NCBI GenBank assembly: GCA_017625615.1
Contig: JAGAKP010000028.1
Coordinates: 1-37,207 of the forward strand
Direction of reading: 5' to 3'
Source of the DNA: Clostridia bacterium
GTDB lineage: Bacteria > Bacillota > Clostridia > Oscillospirales > CAG-382
Length of the DNA: 37,207 bases
Shown here: positions 1 to 9,100 of the stretch, one piece after another
Layout of the letters: the number at the start of each line of letters is the position of its first letter
How positions within the stretch are numbered: the stretch's first letter is position 1
Notes under the pieces: model-generated
Told to the model about the DNA's origin: nothing
Databases searched by the model: none
What the model saw: only the letters and a program-made list of their open reading frames with translations
Position numbers and translations under genes: made by a program

Positions 1-1
1 A

Positions 2-688
2 AGCATCCGACGCGACCTTATAGAAGAATGCTACGAGGTCGTTGAGGCGATAGATAACGACGATCCCGTCCTTATGCAGGAGGAATTGGGCGACCTTCTT
101 TTGCAGGTAGTCTTCCACGCAGATATCTGCAGGGAAGAGAACGGCTTCGGTATGGACGAGGTTGCAGACGGCATCTGCCGCAAGCTCGTCACCCGTCATC
201 CCCACGTTTTCGGTAACGTGACTGCGGAAACCTCCGAAAAGGTTCTGGAAAATTGGGATAAGATAAAAAAGACCGAAAAACAGCGCAACACTCTGTCTGC
301 TGAAATGTACGCCGTACCTCCCGCACTGCCCGCTCTTATGCGCGCCAACAAGGTAGGTAAAAAGTCGGGTAAAGCAAATTTCGATTTTCCTACTGACGAG
401 GAAGCATTTGCAAAGGTCACCGAGGAGCTTAACGAATTGTACGAGGTACGCAACAGCGGCGACAAGGAAAGAATTGCCGACGAGATGGGCGATCTTCTCT
501 TTTCCGTAGTCAACGTGTCCCGCAAGGTGGGCGTTGAGCCCGAGGAAGCACTGACCCGCGCTACCGAAAAATTCATGCACCGCTTCAAGCTTCTTGAGCA
601 GGCGGCGGACCAAAAGGGGGTCTCCCTCGCGGATATGACGCCCGAAGAGGCGGATATTCTGTGGGAGCAGATAAAAAACCGCGACTAA
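2..688 (+). CDS. mazG: MazG nucleoside triphosphate pyrophosphohydrolase, 5' partial
   Basis: MazG hydrolyses (d)NTPs to the monophosphate and pyrophosphate, a cytosolic house-cleaning role. The frame is open from base 2, and 228 residues are visible. The first visible residues belong to the first MazG domain: an E-E-C-Y-E helix (EExxE metal-binding motif) is followed by E-L-G-D-L-L-L-Q. A second MazG domain starts near visible residue 115, with V-T-E-E-L-N-E-L and D-E-M-G-D-L-L. Two tandem domains fit the usual MazG length of about 260 residues, so about 30 N-terminal residues lie outside the window. In Bacillus the orthologue (yabN) also precedes rqcP-yabP-yabQ-divIC-yabR, which supports the call. 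The first internal ATG (base 74) lies inside the domain and is not the true start. Confidence 0.93.
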   Translation, partial: SIRRDLIEECYEVVEAIDNDDPVLMQEELGDLLLQVVFHADICREENGFGMDEVADGICRKLVTRHPHVFGNVTAETSEKVLENWDKIKKTEKQRNTLSAEMYAVPPALPALMRANKVGKKSGKANFDFPTDEEAFAKVTEELNELYEVRNSGDKERIADEMGDLLFSVVNVSRKVGVEPEEALTRATEKFMHRFKLLEQAADQKGVSLADMTPEEADILWEQIKNRD

Positions 689-701
689 AAGCGGATTTTT
701 T
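679..701 (+). terminator. Weak terminator overlapping the mazG stop codon
   Basis: A 4-bp CCGC/GCGG stem spans the mazG stop codon and is followed by ATTTTTT. The short stem suggests partial termination before the hup promoter. Confidence 0.4.
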
Positions 702-723
702 CGAAAAAAGTCTAAAATAACTA

Positions 724-752
724 TTGAAAAAACAAAAAAATGGTGATATACT
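724..752 (+). promoter_or_regulatory. Housekeeping sigma promoter for hup
   Basis: TTGAAA at 724-729 and TATACT at 747-752 are separated by 17 bp. A TG dinucleotide at 744-745 makes it an extended -10. It lies 43 bp upstream of the HU start codon. Confidence 0.75.
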
Positions 753-795
753 GTCACTTGCGAAAGCAAAGGAAATATGAAAGGAGTTCATTTTT

Positions 796-1071
796 ATGAA
801 CAAGATCACATTGGCAGACGTTGCTGCAAACGCAGCAGGCATTAAGAAGAAGGACGCTGAAGTAGCAGTTAACGCAATTTTCGCAGCTATGGCAAACGAG
901 CTTGCAGCAGGCGGCAAGGTTCAGATCGCCGGCTTCGGCAACTTCAAGATGAAGGAAAGAGTAGAGCGCGTAGGCAGAAACCCCAAGTCTCACGAGCCCA
1001 TCGTTATCCCTTCCGCAAAGGTTGTTAACTTCACAGCGGGTAAGCAGCTTAAAGAGCTTCTCAACAAGTAA
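796..1071 (+). CDS. hup: HU-family DNA-binding protein
   Basis: HU is a small dimeric nucleoid protein that bends and compacts DNA without strong sequence specificity. The 91-residue product has the standard HU length. It shows the helical N-terminal body and the beta-arm signature G-R-N-P-K-S-H-E-P near residue 55, with the intercalating proline, followed by A-K-V-V-N-F-T-A-G-K-Q-L-K. The ATG at 796 is preceded by AAAGGAG at 9 bases. It has its own strong promoter (724-752) inside the mazG-rqcP operon, as expected for an abundant protein. Insertion of hup between mazG and rqcP is common in Clostridia but differs from Bacillus subtilis. Confidence 0.96.
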   Translation: MNKITLADVAANAAGIKKKDAEVAVNAIFAAMANELAAGGKVQIAGFGNFKMKERVERVGRNPKSHEPIVIPSAKVVNFTAGKQLKELLNK

Positions 1072-1098
1072 TTAACGTGATATGAGGTAAGAGGTCTT

Positions 1099-1341
1099 AT
1101 GCGGCTGGATAAGTTTTTAAAGGTTTCTCGTATAATAAAACGCAGAACCGTAGCAAACGAAGCGTGCGACAGCAGCTACGTGGCAGTTAACGGCTCTCCC
1201 GCAAAGGCCTCCTACAGTGTTAAGGTGGGGGACGTTATAACTGTCTACTTCGGCAACAGAACCACGTCGTTCCGCGTGCTCAGCCTTAACGAGCATACCA
1301 CTAAAGCTGAAGCAAGCTCAATGTATGAAATAACGGAATGA
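1099..1341 (+). CDS. rqcP: RqcP (YabO) S4-domain ribosome quality-control factor
   Basis: RqcP binds the obstructed 50S subunit and works with RqcH to add C-terminal alanine tails to stalled nascent chains. The 80-residue product is a single S4 RNA-binding domain: M-R-L-D-K-F-L-K-V-S-R-I-I-K-R-R-T at the start, then V-A-V-N-G and V-K-V-G-D-V-I. Length and sequence match the YabO/RqcP family rather than the longer Hsp15 proteins. The ATG at 1099 follows an AGAGG-type ribosome binding site. It sits 27 bp after hup and 45 bp before yabP, in the conserved mazG-rqcP-yabP order. Confidence 0.92.
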   Translation: MRLDKFLKVSRIIKRRTVANEACDSSYVAVNGSPAKASYSVKVGDVITVYFGNRTTSFRVLSLNEHTTKAEASSMYEITE

Positions 1342-1364
1342 TTTTTATTTTCCCTTCATATATG
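1336..1364 (+). promoter_or_regulatory. Possible sporulation (sigma-E-like) promoter before yabP
   Basis: GGAATGAT near 1335-1342 and CATATATG at 1357-1364 are about 14 bp apart and loosely resemble the sigma-E GAATA / CATAnnnT pattern. In B. subtilis yabP-yabQ is under sigma-E control, which is why I looked here. The match is weak, and a short CATATA/TATATG palindrome could explain it equally well. Confidence 0.22.
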
Positions 1365-1386
1365 TTATATATGGAGCGTGAAATAA

Positions 1387-1647
1387 ATGAACGGAAAAAA
1401 GCATTCTGTTACCGTGACGGAGCGTGACGTAACCTTGGTCACCGCCGTCTGTGATATCATCAGCTTTGATGAAACCCAGGTCAGCCTTTCCTTGGGTGAG
1501 GATACCGTCCTCTCCGTAAGCGGAAACGGGCTGACGTTACGCCGCCTCTCTCTTGAAACCGGCGAGGTGGACATTTCCGGCAGGGTAGACGCTCTTGTCT
1601 ACCTTGAAAACGGCGTAAAGCAAAAGAAACGCCGTCTCTTCGGCTGA
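1387..1647 (+). CDS. yabP: Sporulation protein YabP
   Basis: YabP belongs to the YabP/YqfC family of mother-cell sporulation proteins. Loss of the yabP-yabQ unit in Bacillus blocks cortex formation, but no biochemical activity is known. The 86-residue product follows the family pattern: an N-terminal L-V-T-A-V-C-D-I-I-S-F-D-E stretch, beta strands around S-V-S-G-N-G-L-T-L, then G-E-V-D-I-S-G-R-V-D-A-L-V-Y. The start at 1387 has GGAG about 10 bases upstream. Its stop overlaps the yabQ start by one base (TGATG), which implies translational coupling. Its presence is direct evidence that the host lineage forms spores. Confidence 0.88.
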   Translation: MNGKKHSVTVTERDVTLVTAVCDIISFDETQVSLSLGEDTVLSVSGNGLTLRRLSLETGEVDISGRVDALVYLENGVKQKKRRLFG

Positions 1648-2087
1648 TGGCAGTCGATTACCGCGCACAGCTTTTACTTGCATTGTATTCCGTGCCGCTG
1701 GGATTTCTTCTCGGCGCCGTGTACGATGTGTTGAGGCTCGTGCGTTTACCCTTTGGCGTTGTCGGTGTGTTTCTCACCGATACGCTGCAAGCCTTTGCTT
1801 GCTTTGCATCGGTGCAGGTATTGCTCTTTAATTTTTGGAGCGGCAAAATACGTCTGTATCCGTATATAATATGCTTTGTCAGCCTTTTGCTGTACAGAGC
1901 GACCGTCGGCAGACTGTTTACTGTCATCGGTATAAAAATAAGCTCGTATATAACACCGCGTGCGGTAAACACCTTTAATGCGGTTAAAGGATATATTTTA
2001 AAAAAGCGGCTGCTCAGAAGGGCTGCTATGGGATTTGGGATAAAACTCTCAGGGAGGAACGGAAGTGGCGAAGAAAACACGGCCTAA
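1647..2087 (+). CDS. yabQ: Spore cortex biosynthesis protein YabQ
   Basis: YabQ is a membrane protein of the outer forespore membrane needed for cortex assembly. The 146-residue product has hydrophobic segments near residues 8-28, 38-62 and 70-90. It carries the family landmarks G-F-L-L-G-A-V-Y-D-V-L-R-L-V-R, a D-T-L-Q segment, and S-G-K-I-R-L-Y-P-Y. The C-terminus is basic (L-K-K-R-L-L-R-R) and probably cytosolic. It starts by one-base overlap with yabP and overlaps the divIC start by 23 bases, a tight operon arrangement. Confidence 0.87.
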   Translation: MAVDYRAQLLLALYSVPLGFLLGAVYDVLRLVRLPFGVVGVFLTDTLQAFACFASVQVLLFNFWSGKIRLYPYIICFVSLLLYRATVGRLFTVIGIKISSYITPRAVNTFNAVKGYILKKRLLRRAAMGFGIKLSGRNGSGEENTA

Positions 2088-2346
2088 TTTGGTAATGAAG
2101 CTGGCATTCGTATGCGTAATCGGCTTTCTCGTCATATCGGTCATAAACCTTCAGGTCGAGCTTAAGGAGCTTCGTCAGCTCAAGGCCGAGCGTGAAGAGC
2201 AGGTTCAGATGCTGGAGGACGATATTGCCGAGCTTACCATCCGACTCAACACCCCTATATCCGACGATTATATAGAACGCGTAGCCCGTGCACACGGCTA
2301 CCGTATGCCAAACGAAATTATTTTTTATAACGATATTGCGGAATAG
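2065..2346 (+). CDS. divIC: Septum formation initiator (DivIC/FtsB family)
   Basis: DivIC/FtsB is a bitopic divisome protein that pairs with FtsL and DivIB/FtsQ to activate septal peptidoglycan synthesis. The 93-residue product has a short basic cytosolic tail, one transmembrane helix at about residues 11-28, and a heptad-like coiled coil at about 29-62 (L-K-E-L-R-Q-L-K-A-E-R-E-E-Q). The family C-terminal motif I-E-R-V-A-R-A-H-G-Y follows. The GTG start at 2065 is preceded by GGGAGG at 7 bases, inside the end of yabQ. The position between yabQ and yabR matches B. subtilis divIC. Confidence 0.9.
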   Translation: MAKKTRPNLVMKLAFVCVIGFLVISVINLQVELKELRQLKAEREEQVQMLEDDIAELTIRLNTPISDDYIERVARAHGYRMPNEIIFYNDIAE

Positions 2347-2358
2347 AGGCGGTCAACA

Positions 2359-2757
2359 GTGGTTCTTGAAGAAATTGTAAAAGGTAAAGTAACGGGAATA
2401 ACCAAATTCGGCGCTTTCGTCTCTCTTGAGGGCGGGAAGAGCGGAATGGTACATATTTCCGAAATAACCGAAGGCTTTGTAAAGGATATAAACGATCATA
2501 TCCACGTGGGCGACGAGGTCGAGGCTATGGTCATCAGTATTGATGATAACGGCAAGATAGGCCTGTCCATAAAGAAGTGCGCCGCCTTTAGAGCACGCAC
2601 TGCGCCTCCGCCTATGTTTGACGAGGGCGTCCCTCCGGCAGATACCGATTTCGAGAATATGATGAAACGCTTCAAGTCTGTCAGCAACGATAAGCAGGCG
2701 GATATCAAGCGCGGCTTCGAATCCAAGCGCGGCACAGGCAAACGCGGCAGAAGATAA
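2359..2757 (+). CDS. yabR: S1-domain RNA-binding protein (YabR type)
   Basis: This 132-residue protein has one S1 domain at about residues 3-70: G-K-V-T-G-I-T-K-F-G-A-F-V-S-L near the start, then G-M-V-H-I-S-E-I and a D-D-N-G-K-I-G-L-S-I-K strand. Such S1 domains bind RNA; the precise role of YabR is not settled. A linker rich in Pro and acidic residues follows, and the tail ends in a strongly basic K-R-G-T-G-K-R-G-R-R. The GTG start at 2359 is preceded by AGAGGCGG. It closes the operon and is followed at once by a terminator. Confidence 0.88.
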   Translation: MVLEEIVKGKVTGITKFGAFVSLEGGKSGMVHISEITEGFVKDINDHIHVGDEVEAMVISIDDNGKIGLSIKKCAAFRARTAPPPMFDEGVPPADTDFENMMKRFKSVSNDKQADIKRGFESKRGTGKRGRR

Positions 2758-2774
2758 ATAACGTTGCAAAACTT

Positions 2775-2809
2775 CACCCGAAAGGTTTATTACCTCTCGG
2801 GTGTTTTTT
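2775..2809 (+). terminator. Rho-independent terminator of the mazG-yabR operon
   Basis: CACCCGA pairs with TCGGGTG, and an inner AGG/CCT continues the stem after one mismatch. Six T follow. Confidence 0.88.
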
Positions 2810-2816
2810 GTCGGGG

Positions 2817-2845
2817 TCCCCACGAAGCCGCAAGGCTTCGCGGGG
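2817..2845. other. Second hairpin with a GCAA tetraloop
   Basis: CCCC-A-CGAAGCC and GGCTTCG-C-GGGG form an 11-pair stem with one mismatch, closed by a GCAA (GNRA) loop. It starts 7 bases after the preceding terminator. The downstream TTATTTGTCTT is a poor T-tract, so this may be a back-up terminator, a 3' stabiliser or an intergenic repeat unit. Confidence 0.6.
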
Positions 2846-2925
2846 TTATTTGTCTTAATATTCCTTTTTTCCAAAATAAACAAGAAAATTTCATTGAATT
2901 TATTAAACTTTTTTCATAAAAGGTC

Positions 2926-2954
2926 TTCCATTTTCGGTTTTAAGGTGCTATAAT
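2926..2954 (+). promoter_or_regulatory. Extended -10 promoter for the surface-protein/peptide operon
   Basis: TATAAT at 2949-2954 is preceded by TGC (extended -10). A weak -35 (TTCCAT) lies 17 bp upstream. The block AAGGTGCTATAATA recurs at the two-component promoter near 13558. Further TATAAT boxes at 3108 and 3146 lack -35 partners. Confidence 0.65.
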
Positions 2955-3181
2955 AGTTAAGGATATATTAACAAATATGGATTAGTGTCGGTATTATTAA
3001 GTTAACAGTGTGTTTGCCCCATCTGTTTTCTTTCTCTCCGCCGCCCAAACAGGGGTACCCCTGTTTCAGTAGGATACGTTGTATCCTGCTAAGAAGCTCT
3101 TTTTGTTTATAATATGATGCAATGTGTTCCAACTTATTTAGCATCTATAATATAAAATTTTCTATATAGGAGGAAATTCAA
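2955..3181 (+). promoter_or_regulatory. Structured 5' leader of the giant surface-protein gene
   Basis: This is the only stretch above 300 bases without a gene (2758-3181). Its 3' part is a long leader. It holds a perfect 20-base palindrome at 3047-3066 (AAACAGGGGT/ACCCCTGTTT). A second hairpin at 3068-3090 (AGTAGGATAC/GTATCCTGCT, one G-T pair) follows, then CTCTTTTTG. The AAACAGGGG arm can also pair with CCCC at 3017 and CTGTTT at 3023, giving mutually exclusive folds. I do not recognise a known riboswitch class. AGGAGG at 3168-3173 sets the GTG start. Confidence 0.5.
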
Positions 3182-6100
3182 GTGTTCAAGAAAACATTGG
3201 CTTGGTTGCTTGCGCTGTGTATGGTACTTACCGTCGTACCTGTTTCGGCTTTTGCAACCGAGGGATCTGTTACTGTTACTAACACAAATACAAACACAAG
3301 TAACTCTGGCAGCTCCACAACTGAAACCGAACCTGAAGGAAACAATGAGCCTGCACCTGCTGATCTTGAAATCGGCACTGCAGAAGCTTTGCAAGCCTTC
3401 GCGGCAGCGGTCACTGCCGGCGACAACTTTGCGGATAAAATCGTAAGACTTGTTGCAGATATTGACCTTGCAGGTATTGAATGGTCTCCCATCGGTGGAT
3501 GGGACGGCTCCGTTCAGTTCTGCGGAGAATTTGATGGCAATGGTAAGAAAATCGAAAATCTTACTGTTGATTCTACAAATGTGACTGCTTCCAAGTATAG
3601 ACTTGGTCTTTTTGCAGATCTCGGAAAAAATGCTTTTGTCCATGATATAACATTTGTAGACACTAAGCTTACTTTGACTTCCGGTCAGGGAGGTGCTTTG
3701 GCGGGCAGAAGCGGTGCATCTCTTAAAAATGTAACTGTTGACGGAATTACTGTTAATTCTGCTACAGGCACTTATGCTGGTGGCGTGGTTGGTATAACCA
3801 ACTACTATAGCGAGGGCGATTATGGCTTCTCTTGGGACAATGTAGATGCAAAGAATGTGTCTATAACTTTTACGGGTACTACCGGAACCAGCTATGGCGG
3901 CGGTCTTCTTGGCGGTATGAACCCGAATGGTGCACGTCTTAATACATACGAAAATTGCGATGTAACCAATATTACCATATTAGATGAAAACGTTGGTTGG
4001 CATGGCGGTATGTGGGGCTGGCATGGTAGAAGCGGAGCCTTTAGTTATGTGAAAAATTCTTCCGTTTCCAATGTAAATATTACTACCAAAGGTACTGGCG
4101 AAAGCCGCGTTGGCGGTATTTGTGGCTTTGTAGGTGTTTCTGGTGGTGTTTTTGAAAATGTTTCTGTTAACGGCGGATCCCTTGTAGCTGGCGGCGGCTT
4201 TGCCGGCGGATTCACTCCTTGGGCTTATGCATGGGGACAGGATACATTCAACGGTTGTAAAGTGTCCAACGTTGATGTTACTTGTTCTACAGGTGTTGCA
4301 GCTGGATTTGTTGCAATATCTGGTGCAGGTAATCAAGCAGCAAAGTGTGTTGATTGTGCTGTTGAAGGCGGTACTGTAACTGGTAGAATTGCTTCCGGCT
4401 TTGCAGGTAAAGATCGCCATGGTAATGCAGGCGGCGCATTTGTGCTTTACGATTGTAGTTCATCCGCTACTGTTAATGGCACTGAATACGCTGCAGGTAT
4501 TATTGCGAATTCCAGCAGTTCTTATGTAACGGTGGTTTCCGGATGTGAGTTCAGCGGAACTGTTACTGGTCCGGGCAAGGTTTCTGAAGGCATTATTTCG
4601 GAGCATACCGAAGCGGGACTTGTTGCATCTAACGGAACTCCCATTTATTATGCTAAGACTGACACTGCAGATGCGAACCCTGCTTATGTTGCTGTGCTTG
4701 GACAGTCTAAAGCGTTTACTTCTTTCACCGAAGCTATCGCTGCTGCAAACGCAGTTGAAGGCGGCGCAACGGTAACTCTTCTCGCAGACGTTACTCTCGG
4801 CGAAGTGCTTACTATTACCGGTAACGTAACTATCAGCGGCGGTTCCATCGCTTGGGCAGACGGCTACACCGGCACTCTCTTCAATATTGCATCCGGTGCT
4901 AACTTAACTCTCAAGAATGTTACCATCGACGGCGAAAACGCTTTCACCTTCTATGACGATACCACTACCGTTGAAAACGGTCAGAACTGGTACACTCGTT
5001 TTGTAGACGTTGGTGAAGAAGATAAGGCTATCAACGCTAACGTAATCGTTAACGCAGGCAACCTTACTCTTGACGGCGTTGAAATAAAGAATGTTACTAT
5101 CGCTTCCGATAGCGGTAACGGCAAAACTGAAAACACCGAAACCGGCGGATATTACTTGAAGTACAACGACGACCTCGCTCTCATCAAGTCCACCAGCGGC
5201 ACGGTTAATATAAACAATTCTACCATTACCGGCAACGCAGGTATGGTTCTTAACGCAGATAATACTACTACCAAACTTGTCGATTCTAAGATTAACGGTA
5301 ATATGTTCTGCGGTCGTAACGGTGGCGGCTTCGACCTCTCCGGCGGCTCCATGACCATTACTGATACCGAAATCAACGGCAACAAGGGTATGGCAAGATG
5401 TGCTACCATTATTGGTGTAACAACCGGAGCGAATGTTGTTATGGAAGGTGTTTCCACCATCAATAACAACGAGCATCTCGGCGTTGGCTCCAACACCGCA
5501 GGCGCTATGATTGTTGTTCGCGAAGGCTCTACCTTCACAATGAACGGCGGCTCTATCTGCAATAACGTTGGCGGCAGAGCAGGTGCAATTGCATCTCGTT
5601 TTGCTACAGCAGATGCAAACGTAGTTCTCAACGCTGGCGCCATTACCGGCAATACTGCTTCTAAAGATGACTGGAGCGGTGCATCCGTATTCCTTCGTTC
5701 TCCCGCTACCATCGGCGATGGCATGACTGTTGACGGCACTATCGTTGTTAACGCAGCTCCCGGCGAACTTGAGATTACTGGCGGTACCTTCAACGGCGGA
5801 CTTATCGTTACAAACGGCCTCACCGCAGAAATCTCCGGCGGTACCTTCAACTACGATCCTTCTGATTGGACCGTTATTGATCTCGGCGTTGTATATAACG
5901 AAACTGACGGTACGTATACCATTACCGATGACGTATATAAGCTCTGGTTCCGTGACCCCACAACACACGAACAGCTTTCTTACATAGGTCCTCTCGAGAG
6001 CAACAATCCTGCTTCTCTCGTAGCAACAGGTAAGCTTTTCTATGCTGATTACTACGAAATGGAGCTTGAGGTTCTTGCCAACGCCAAGATCGATGAACCT

Positions 6101-9100
6101 ATCGTTATCGACTACCCCATGACGGTCAACCTCAACGGTCATACTCTTACCGGCGTTGACGTATATCCTGTGATTCGTGTACAGGGTGGCGCAAACGTAA
6201 CCGTTAAGGGCGACGGTACTATTACCAACGGCGATTACGTATTCGTACTCGGCGCATCTGACGGTTCCTCTGTGGGCAACCTTACCATAGAAAACGGTAA
6301 GTATCACGGTGCTACTACTGTTGCGTCTGTAACCAAGGGTACCCTCACCGTCAATGGCGGCGAGTTCTCCGTAGAGCCTTATGAAGGCAGCTATGAATAT
6401 CTCCTTAACTGTATCGACGCAAACTACAAAGATGGTTCTGCGAAGATTTTGGTCAATGGCGGTAGATTCTACGGATTTAATCCTGCTAATAACGCGTCTG
6501 AGGGCGCAAACACCAATTATCTGCCCATAGATGCCAGATCTTCGATTTATGGTACAGTAGATGGTGTTGATGTCTACGATGTAGTTGTGCTTAAGGCAAC
6601 TGTTGAAGCCGGGGGAATTACTTATTATTATCCCGGTGTTGAAAACGTCGACAGTATACAAGAGCTTACGAATTACTATTTCCTTATGCAGAATGCAATG
6701 GGATGGATTTTAGGCTATGATTACGCACCTGTTATCACTGTTTATGGTGATGTAACTGACGATGTTATTTTAGGCAATACTCCTTCTGACGATACTACAG
6801 TTACTCTTCCCGAAAATATTACTTGGAAAGTTGTTTCCAATGGCTTTGATGTTTCTAAAATTAAAGCTGCAGATGATTATGTTGCAATTGATAATGGAGA
6901 TGGCACATATACCTTCACAAAACTCGTTGCTTCTATTACATTCGATTATTTCGGTTCTGAAACTGTGATCACCTGTCCCGGCGATGCAGATAATGTACAA
7001 GAGCTTATCGAGTTTTATTTGCTCTGCAATGAAGCTACCGAGAGATTTTTCGAGGGAGACTACGCTCCTACCTTTGAACTTTATTCCGATGTTGATATTG
7101 TTGAATTTATCGATGGCATTGAGGAATACGGTTGGGTAACTGATAAACCTCTCAATTGGACCATAATCACTAATGGTTATTCCATTAATGCAAAGTGCGA
7201 AGATGATTACATTGTCGTTAACAACGCTGATGGCACTTTGACAGTTATGCCTTACGTTAATTGGGTTCAGCAGGAACTTCTCGCAGGCAACGATGTGGTT
7301 CTTGATCGTGATATAGTTATCACCGATTACGACCTCGTTCACGCACACAAGTGGCCCTCCAACGGAAATGGTAAATATGACGAACGTCACGGCAACGGAG
7401 CCATATTCCATATCATTAAGCCCGGTGTTGAACTCGATCTTAACGGTCACTCCATCACATGGGATGCACATAGCGACGATTACTGCAACAAGCGTCAGGT
7501 TTCTCTGTTTATGGTCACCATAACCGGTAACGCTGGCGAACCCGCAGACTTCACTGTTGTTGACAGCAAGGGTACCGGTAAGGTTGAAGTTTACGGCATG
7601 GGCACCGGCATGTATGTCGTCGGTGTAGATGCTGTAGGCACCATCGCAGGCGGCACTTGGACCAACTATCCTTGCAACACTTGCGATGCTTCCAACATCT
7701 TTATCTATCCTTCTCACGGCGGTACTCTTGAAATCACCGGTGGTACCTTTGAACAGAAGGATTCCGAGTATCTCATCGGTTGGAATGGTTCCAGCGAGCC
7801 TACCACCAACAACGGCGTTGGCATTGATCAAGACCAGACCAAGGTCGTTATCTCCGGCGGTATTTTCGTAAACTTTAACCCCGAAGAAGATGTTAAGTTT
7901 ATTGATACAGCAAACGGCAGTGCCGTAACTCCTACCAACGGCTGTGCTGAAAACTTCGCACCTAAGGATAACGGAGACGGCACTTATACAGTTAAGCCTC
8001 TCGTTACCGTTGAGTTTAATAGTTTTACTCACTTTATCGGCGATGAACTCCCCGAATTCACTTATACTACCAACTTTACTGAAGTAGCTGAAGACGGCAT
8101 GCTTCTCGTAGTGGGTAAGCCCGAAGTTACCATAAACGGCGTTGGTGAGTATGAGATCACTGCTGAAGCATACGTATTTATGAGCGATGCTTACGTAGTA
8201 AGAGTTACTCCCGGTAAGCTTACTGTCGTAAACGCTGTAGCTTCTATCGGAACTACTAAGTATGCTTCCCTCGCAGAAGCTATCGAAAAAGCTAAGGACG
8301 GCGATACCGTTGTTCTTCTTAAGGACATCGACCTTGCTGACGTGGAGCTTGTTAAGCTTGATGGCAGCTACGACACCTACTTCCTTGTAGAAGGCAAGTC
8401 TATCACCGTTGACCTCAACGGCAAGACCATCTCCGGTGCATATACCGGCTCTATGCTCGTAGGCGTATTCTCCACCGATAAGAACGGTCACCTCACTCTT
8501 ACCGGCAACGGTACTGTAGACGTTACCGCAACCGGCAAGGTATACTGCCTCATCACTGCTTACAGCGATGGCAGTTCCATCACCATTGAAAACGGTACCT
8601 ATACGCTTGATAAGGCTTCCGACTCCCTTATCTACTACGGCGGCAAGACTGACGCTGCTCTGACAGTCGAGGGTGGTACCTTCACTCTCGGTAACGTTGG
8701 CACCGGTGAAAACGGTAAGCCTTGGATCTTTAACGTTCTGGGCGCAGGCGATCACCACGCTCTTGTTACCGGTGGTACCTTCAATGCTGATATCAACAGA
8801 CAGCACTGGAGCAACGAAGCAGTAGTTGACAAGACCTGCTATGTGGTCAATAACGGCGACGGCACATGGACTGTCAAGGAAGGCGCAGTGGCATACGTTG
8901 CCACCGGCATGCTCACCGGTCCTTACTTCTATCGTAAGGATGTTGGCTACGCAACCATCGAAGAAGCGATCGCAGCAGCAGTTACTTACAAAGATGGTAA
9001 CATCACTCTGTTGCAGAACGTGGCTCTTACCAAGGATGTTGAGATCAGCATCCCCGGCATCATTCTGAACACCAACGGCTACACGCTTGATTGCAACGGA

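Noticed and set aside
2955..3181. Cyclic di-GMP riboswitch before the surface-protein gene
   Set aside because: Such switches are common before clostridial surface genes, but the conserved GEMM core bases are not visible here.
4904..6661. 585-codon open frame on the minus strand inside the giant gene
   Set aside because: It mirrors the codon pattern of the plus-strand repeats, has no ribosome binding site, family motif or domain, and is explained by few stop codons opposite repetitive Gly/Thr/Val/Asn codons.
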